Shown here piece by piece: positions 62,401 through 64,000 of a stretch of 64,000 nucleotides of DNA (the first letter of the stretch is position 1; every line of letters begins with the position of its first letter). The translations under genes were made by a program, and so were the position numbers. The DNA lies in NCBI GenBank assembly GCA_016801845.1, contig CM028926.1, positions 7,538,501-7,602,500 on the forward strand, in the 5' to 3' direction. The DNA is from Polydactylus sextarius (Eukaryota > Chordata > Actinopteri > Polynemidae). The notes under the pieces were generated by a model. The model was not told where the DNA came from and did not search any database. It saw only the letters and a program-made list of their open reading frames with translations.

Positions 62401-64000
62401 GCTGGCTGACATTAATGACTTTTTCCCGTCGGTCTATTTATGGAATCAGTATTCAAGGATGCGAGTTGAAGGAATTGTCTGTCTGGTGTTATATCACTGC
62501 TGGCTGATTGTGTAATGTTATTAATCTGTGCAGACACATCCTTCAGCTATTTCCTGCATTTCATATTTAACTGCTTTTTGTGGCGCTGATGACGTGCGAT
62601 GCTATATATGTTTTACCATGTGAGCCAGTGATGACAAACAGGAACGCATAATGCAACAGCTTGTGTCAATTTTAATTATTTCTATGCTATGTAATTACTG
62701 TATGTGCTTGCATGATCTTTGTTAATGTAATTGTGGTTATTAGAGATGGCACACTGCCTAAATATAAACATTAATTTCTACAAAGAAGATTAAAAATACT
62801 AAATTAAATCAAGTAGACTAAAGTAAGTGATGTAATATCATCTGTCTTTCCCTAGAGTGAAGACTCTGATGAAGAAGATCTGTTTGCTATCAGTGACAAA
62901 TGGACGTTTGAGTGGAGCAGCCGTCGTTGGTCCAGGTTACAGGACATTGACTGTCTGCTGGGAAACCACAGAGAGGGTCAGCCCTCGAGGGACGGGGTCC
63001 CTCTGAGAACCACTACCAGCAGTGAGAGTGTTCTGACGGACCTCAGCGAGCCAGAGGTCTCATCTCTGCATAGTGAGAGCAGCGGGGGCAGTGGCCACCG
63101 GGGCCTCAGCACAGAGGACTCAGACTGCTCCAACCGCACCTACTCGGATTCTGCAGCGATGCCAGACTCTACTTCTCTCACAATGTCTCACATCCCGAAA
63201 GAAATCGCTCACTATGGCTCACTACCTGACAAGCATGGCAAGACAAGCCGGACACGTGCCAAAGACTTCTTGAAACGCATGGAAACACTGCGCTCCAGAG
63301 GAACACTAAGCAGGAGTCGTAAGGGGTTAGTCATTAGTTCTCCAGTGTTGAAGCAGGAAGCTCAGGCACTGAAGACGCTGCATTGTGTAGAGATCATAAA
63401 TGGAGATTGTGGAGCTCCAGAACCACTGTCCAACAAAGTTCCTCCGTCCCAGTGCAGTAGTGAAGGTAGCAGCCATTCAAGTGGCAGCGCTGTCAGCACA
63501 CCCAGCTTGAAAGAGCGTAAACCTCATCGGGCTGATCACAAACGCAGCGGCATGTATTTAGAGGACATAGACATCTTCTCAGGCACCCAAATGAACAAAG
63601 TTGCAGAACAAAACAGAAAGAATGAATTCTGTTCATATGAAGACTTGGTGGTCCACATTCCTAAAGACCACAAGCCAGGAACCTTCCCCAAGGCACTGTC
63701 CATAGAAAGTCTGTCCCCAACCAATGGGGCTTCTATTAACTGGCACACTGGCAGCATGCACCTGGACTCCCCATTGATTTCTTGCAGAAAGGAACCTAGA
63801 CCTGTCACCCAGTGCTGCTCCAGAGGAAGCCGTATCAGTGTATATGATAATGTTCCTGGATCACATCTGTATGCCAGCACTGGAGACCTGATAGACCTGG
63901 AGAAAGAGGACCTGTTTCCTCACCTTGATGATATCTTGTTGCATGTCAATGGTCTACAGCAAATAGTGGACCACTGGTCGAAGAATGTGTTGCCTGGAGG
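13521..64000 (+). CDS. stard13: StAR-related lipid transfer domain protein 13 (DLC2-type RhoGAP), long form, 5' part
   Basis: Eight coding exons join in phase: 13521-14465, 20094-20237, 21335-21478, 26606-26639, 58838-58909, 59947-60028, 61876-61939 and 62856-64000 (open). They give residues 1-876 of an unfinished protein. Order: a long low-complexity N-terminus with an acidic run (about 232-262) and a basic run (about 270-290); a DLC-family segment with MRKLDQLNLDIEEALS (about 330-350); a SAM domain (about 424-492); then a Ser-rich linker with SVYDNVPG (Y825) and an LD-like helix LDDILLHV (852-859). STARD13 is preferred over DLC1 because of SIESLSPT, YLEDIDIFSG and the alternative exon at 44265. 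The family carries RhoGAP and START domains, which must lie past the window; it turns off RhoA and Cdc42 at focal adhesions. Teleosts usually have a and b copies, and I cannot tell which this is. Confidence 0.93.
14262..14297 (+). repeat. In-frame GAT/GAC codon repeat (Asp run)
   Basis: A GAT/GAC trinucleotide tract with single interruptions lies inside the long-form exon and encodes most of the acidic run around residues 248-259. Such tracts tend to vary in length between individuals and species. Confidence 0.8.
17883..17908. repeat. Near-palindrome with CAGCTG core
   Basis: CCCAGT and ACTGGG arms flank GTCAGCTGAC, which is itself a perfect palindrome around an E-box. It lies in a GC-richer part of the first stard13 intron. 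It could be a dimeric factor site; this is not shown. Confidence 0.3.
19645..19682 (+). repeat. (GT)19 microsatellite
   Basis: A pure GT dinucleotide run of 38 bases, about 410 bases before the next stard13 exon. A likely length-variable marker. Confidence 0.95.
20094..20237 (+). CDS. stard13: stard13 exon 2 of the long form (DLC-family helix)
   Basis: 48 codons, phase 0 at both ends, between CCCACAG and CAG|GTGAGT. It encodes SMNQLMRKLDQLNLDIEEAL followed by SASSSPSNTP. This aligns with the segment of long DLC1 that I recall as IMKLDQLDQDIENALSTSSSPSGTP. It is the part of the long N-terminus that best shows DLC-family descent. It is probably an amphipathic helix followed by a Ser/Pro linker. 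Confidence 0.9.
20238..21334 (+). other. stard13 intron
   Basis: A 1.1-kb GT-AG intron. I see no exon or repeat of note; a 117-aa minus-strand frame at 20539-20892 has no family signal. Confidence 0.75.
21335..21478 (+). CDS. stard13: stard13 exon 3 of the long form
   Basis: 48 codons, phase 0 at both ends, between GTTGCAG and ACG|GTAAGT. The product is polar and Arg/Gln/Ser-rich with no domain (WGAVSKSTLN to GTRARNKKT). The position matches the linker between the DLC helix and the SAM domain in long DLC1. I rely on phase and splice sites, since this segment is poorly conserved in the family. Confidence 0.78.
21479..26605 (+). other. stard13 intron
   Basis: A 5.1-kb GT-AG intron with no supported exon. 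Contents include an A/T-rich (AAAT)n stretch at 22256-22289, a short piece at about 22120-22220 that resembles fish interspersed-repeat debris (GAGGTTAAGAACCTTGCTC), and a poly-T run near 25504. The 128-aa frame at 25142-25528 has no family signal. Confidence 0.65.
22256..22289 (+). repeat. A-rich AAAT/AAAAT simple repeat
   Basis: A run of A followed by AAAT and AAAAT units, directly after a piece that looks like degraded interspersed-repeat sequence. It may be the A-tail of an old retroposon. Confidence 0.5.
26606..26639 (+). CDS. stard13: stard13 34-nt micro-exon of the long form
   Basis: The micro-exon lies between a strong acceptor (TTTGTCTTGCAG) and a GTAAGA donor. It encodes TFNKMNDAAGA plus one base. 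It changes the reading phase from 0 to 1, exactly what is needed to reach the SAM exon at 58838 and form AGA-EIEAKEA. Without it, the exon ending at 21478 could not join the body of the protein in frame, so it is obligatory for the long form. Confidence 0.8.
32992..33001. promoter_or_regulatory. Perfect CArG box (SRF site)
   Basis: CCTTATAAGG matches CC(A/T)6GG exactly and is self-complementary. It lies inside the large stard13 intron, 6.3 kb upstream of the 39251 alternative start. SRF and MRTF control many actin and Rho-pathway genes, so a role in stard13 control is plausible but inferred. Confidence 0.35.
33575..33650 (+). repeat. Long (TG)n microsatellite
   Basis: About 65 bases of pure TG, one A interruption at 33640, then more TG. 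It produces a spurious open frame on the plus strand. Confidence 0.95.
34057..34077 (+). repeat. Poly-A tract
   Basis: A run of about 21 A. No retroposon body or target-site duplication is evident next to it. Confidence 0.85.
34431..34461 (+). repeat. (GAT)n microsatellite
   Basis: An intronic GAT trinucleotide repeat with one GGT interruption. Confidence 0.85.
35042..35061 (+). repeat. Poly-A tract
   Basis: Twenty A residues in the large intron, with no recognised element body beside it. Confidence 0.85.
37164..37206 (+). repeat. (TG)n microsatellite
   Basis: 43 bases of pure TG in the large stard13 intron. Confidence 0.95.
39181..39250 (+). promoter_or_regulatory. Leader and CpG cluster of the second stard13 start
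   Basis: The stretch from about 39100 to 39450 is clearly richer in CpG than the intron around it, as at a promoter. A short uORF (ATG at 39229, 10 codons, stop at 39261) overlaps the main ATG at 39251. A T-rich tract with CTCAG ending at 39180 could also be a splice acceptor, so an additional upstream leader exon is possible. Confidence 0.45.
39251..39374 (+). CDS. stard13: stard13 alternative N-terminal exon (KLRRSFSEQLR form)
   Basis: 41 codons plus one base: MTSKRNSAKL, then KLRRSFSEQLRSSTSKAWDL, then LWKNVRERRVA. The donor is GCAG|GTCAGT in phase 1. Joined to 58838 it reads RERRVA-EIEAKEACDWL, like a STARD13 variant I recall from mammals with SFSEQLR...WDLLW...RERRLA. RRSFSE is a basophilic-kinase and possible 14-3-3 type site. 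The frame has no family resemblance beyond this exon. It is supported by the CpG cluster, donor, phase and recalled homology. Confidence 0.85.
39895..39927 (+). repeat. (TGTC)n tetranucleotide repeat
   Basis: Six to seven CTGT units with one TATC variant near the end, about 520 bases after the 39251-39374 exon. Confidence 0.9.
42743..42752 (+). promoter_or_regulatory. PBX-HOX type site
   Basis: TGATTGATGG, the composite PBX-HOX core TGATNNATNN with a full second half. Two more exact copies are at 3678-3687 (plus) and 50145-50154 (minus). Confidence 0.3.
43940..44264 (+). promoter_or_regulatory. Probable promoter and leader of the alpha-type stard13 start
   Basis: CCAATGG (near 43953) and CCATTGG (near 44060) are CCAAT-box candidates. 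TATTTATA lies near 43959. A five-codon uORF starts at 44187. A pyrimidine tract with CTCTCAG near 44149 offers an alternative acceptor, so the true first exon may begin there. The transcription start is unresolved. Confidence 0.35.
44265..44427 (+). CDS. stard13: stard13 alternative first coding exon (alpha-type N-terminus)
   Basis: 54 codons plus one base: MFRELPESTGSECLGSMTPE, then TQDIYLRMDHHRRRSGYRLG, then RIIARQQLLKKISG. The donor GGAG|GTAAGA is in phase 1. It aligns with the human STARD13 alpha start as I recall it (MFSQVPRTP, then SMTPEGQEMYLRFDQTTRRS, then RILARHQLVTKIQQ). Joined to 58838 it gives KKISG-EIEAKEACDW. A frame 21 bases longer upstream opens only with TTG, so the ATG at 44265 is the start. 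The Arg-rich half may bind membranes or partners. This exon identifies the gene as stard13 rather than dlc1. Confidence 0.92.
50006..50099 (+). repeat. Compound TG/TGTC microsatellite
   Basis: 94 bases alternating TG runs with CTGT units. It creates overlapping low-complexity open frames on both strands. Confidence 0.95.
52656..52678. repeat. Perfect short inverted repeat
   Basis: Nine-base arms TTAGTAACC and GGTTACTAA around a five-base loop, in the large intron. No transposon ends are recognised with it. Confidence 0.6.
52704..52746 (+). repeat. (GA)n-rich repeat
   Basis: Interrupted GA/AGAC dinucleotide tract in the large intron. Confidence 0.85.
54295..54317 (+). repeat. Poly-T tract (T23)
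   Basis: A homopolymer run with no flanking element body recognised. On the minus strand it would be a poly-A tail candidate, but nothing upstream of it on that strand is recognisable. Confidence 0.85.
56103..56201 (+). CDS. stard13: Probable stard13 short-form first exon (MMKIS start)
   Basis: A purine- and GC-richer leader (about 55880-56130) runs into ATGATGAAAATATCCC|GTAAGT. Starting at 56186, it encodes MMKIS plus one base, phase 1. Joined to 58838 it reads MMKISQ-IEAKEACDWL. DLC1 has a short isoform whose first exon, as I recall, ends MILTQ-IEAKEACDWL, with the same split codon. Three tiny uORFs (56103-56135, 56137-56163, 56163-56189) precede or overlap the start. If the ATG is not used, translation could begin at a downstream Met in the SAM region. 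Only the last 16 bases would be coding. There is no homologous evidence beyond the DLC1 parallel. Confidence 0.5.
56202..58837 (+). other. Large stard13 intron, last part
   Basis: 2.6 kb leading to the SAM exon. It contains a T27 run at 56452-56478; the rest is plain intronic sequence. Confidence 0.7.
56452..56478 (+). repeat. Poly-T tract (T27)
   Basis: The longest homopolymer in the window. No retroposon body or duplication is recognised next to it. Confidence 0.85.
58838..58909 (+). CDS. stard13: stard13 SAM domain exon 1 (common exon)
   Basis: 72 bases, phase 1 at both ends. It encodes EIEAKEACDWLRAAGFPQYA then QLFE (residues 423-446 of the long form). This is the hallmark start of the DLC-family SAM domain. 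It is the common acceptor exon for all four N-termini. In this family the SAM domain is thought to mediate protein or lipid contacts and to restrain the GAP. Confidence 0.95.
58910..59946 (+). other. stard13 intron
   Basis: A 1.0-kb GT-AG intron with no exon. Its 3' end has a run of 14 T at 59924-59937 just before the CCACAG acceptor. Confidence 0.8.
59947..60028 (+). CDS. stard13: stard13 SAM domain exon 2
   Basis: 82 bases encoding residues 447-474, DSQFPIDITPVKRDHDFLDK then DLVEPLCR. This matches the DLC-family SAM core closely. Phases are 1 in and 2 out; the donor is GCAG|GTAAGC. Confidence 0.95.
60029..61875 (+). other. stard13 intron with RFX-type X-boxes
   Basis: A 1.8-kb GT-AG intron with no exon. 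Near its start is an A15-16 run (about 60052-60068). At 60515-60537 overlapping X-box-like half-sites occur. The block around 60860-60980 is of higher complexity. Confidence 0.75.
60515..60537. promoter_or_regulatory. Overlapping RFX X-box-like motifs
   Basis: GTTACCACAGTAAC fits the X-box pattern RYYNYY-N2-RRNRAC fully. It shares its right half with GTAACTATGGCAAC, which misses by one position. Three half-sites in 23 bases is unusual in plain intron sequence. Confidence 0.35.
61876..61939 (+). CDS. stard13: stard13 SAM domain exon 3
   Basis: 64 bases ending the SAM domain, RLVTLNKCASMKLDVNLPKK then K (to residue 495). LNKCASMKLDVN is nearly as recalled for human STARD13. It leaves in phase 0 at AAAG|GTAAGT-like sequence (AAA|GTAAGT). 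M485 is a possible downstream start for shorter forms. Confidence 0.95.
61940..62855 (+). other. stard13 intron
   Basis: A 0.9-kb GT-AG intron with nothing else recognised in it. Confidence 0.8.
62856..64000 (+). CDS. stard13: stard13 large exon: serine-rich adhesion-targeting region (open at window end)
   Basis: It starts after CCCTAG with SEDSDEEDLFAISDKWTFEW and stays open to the window end, 381 codons (residues 496-876). In order: an acidic CK2-type cluster; WSSRRWSRLQDIDCLL; TSSESVLTDLSEPEVSSLHS; the basic TRAKDFLKRMETLRSRG (about 628-644); VISSPVLKQE; SGMYLEDIDIF; HIPKDHKPGTFPKALSIESL; SRISVYDNVPGSHLYASTGD (Y825); and LFPHLDDILLHVNGLQ. In DLC1 the corresponding pieces bind tensin SH2 domains (the YDNVP site) and talin or FAK (the LD-like helix), placing the GAP at focal adhesions. 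The window ends before RhoGAP and START, so the exon is truncated only by the window. Confidence 0.95.

Overview
The window looks like vertebrate nuclear DNA, most likely from a teleost fish. It is AT-rich and CpG-poor, with GT-AG introns, long introns and many GT/GA/poly-T microsatellites. I see no operons, tRNA, rRNA, CRISPR array or clear intact transposon. The two genes that can be built exon by exon are an eight-exon gene of the HDAC class-IV-like family (probably the fish gene hdac12, a type not known from mammals) and the 5' two thirds of stard13, a DLC-family RhoGAP gene. Almost every other long open frame is a chance or microsatellite frame.

Layout. 1-1240: no recognised protein; it ends in a plus-strand ATTAAA signal and may be the 3' end of an unidentified gene. 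1255-3393 (minus): the HDAC gene, complete from ATG to stop, 345 aa, with all metal and catalytic residues and a poly(A) signal. 3394-13402: intergenic DNA with the HDAC promoter side (including a full CTCF-type motif) and presumably the undetected 5' noncoding exon(s) of stard13. 13403-64000 (plus): stard13, running out of the window inside its largest exon.

The long stard13 form uses coding exons 13521-14465, 20094-20237, 21335-21478, 26606-26639, 58838-58909, 59947-60028, 61876-61939 and 62856-64000+. All phases fit, giving residues 1-876 so far. The 32-kb intron 26640-58837 holds at least two, probably three, further 5' exons (39251-39374, 44265-44427, and about 56103-56201). Each ends in phase 1, so each can be joined to the same SAM-domain exon. 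The locus therefore looks like a multi-promoter gene with four interchangeable N-termini on one SAM/RhoGAP/START body. The RhoGAP and START domains lie beyond base 64000.

The two genes are transcribed divergently from the 3.4-13.4 kb interval and have no evident functional link. The HDAC-like enzyme should deacetylate a small molecule or lysine; stard13 encodes a RhoA/Cdc42 GTPase-activating protein acting at focal adhesions. The most notable observations are the four-way phase-1 N-terminal choice, a chain of three tiny uORFs abutting the start of the shortest predicted form, a strong-context uORF before the long form, a DLC1-like long N-terminus on stard13, and an Asp where I recall a Ser in the basic RAKxFLKRMETL motif.
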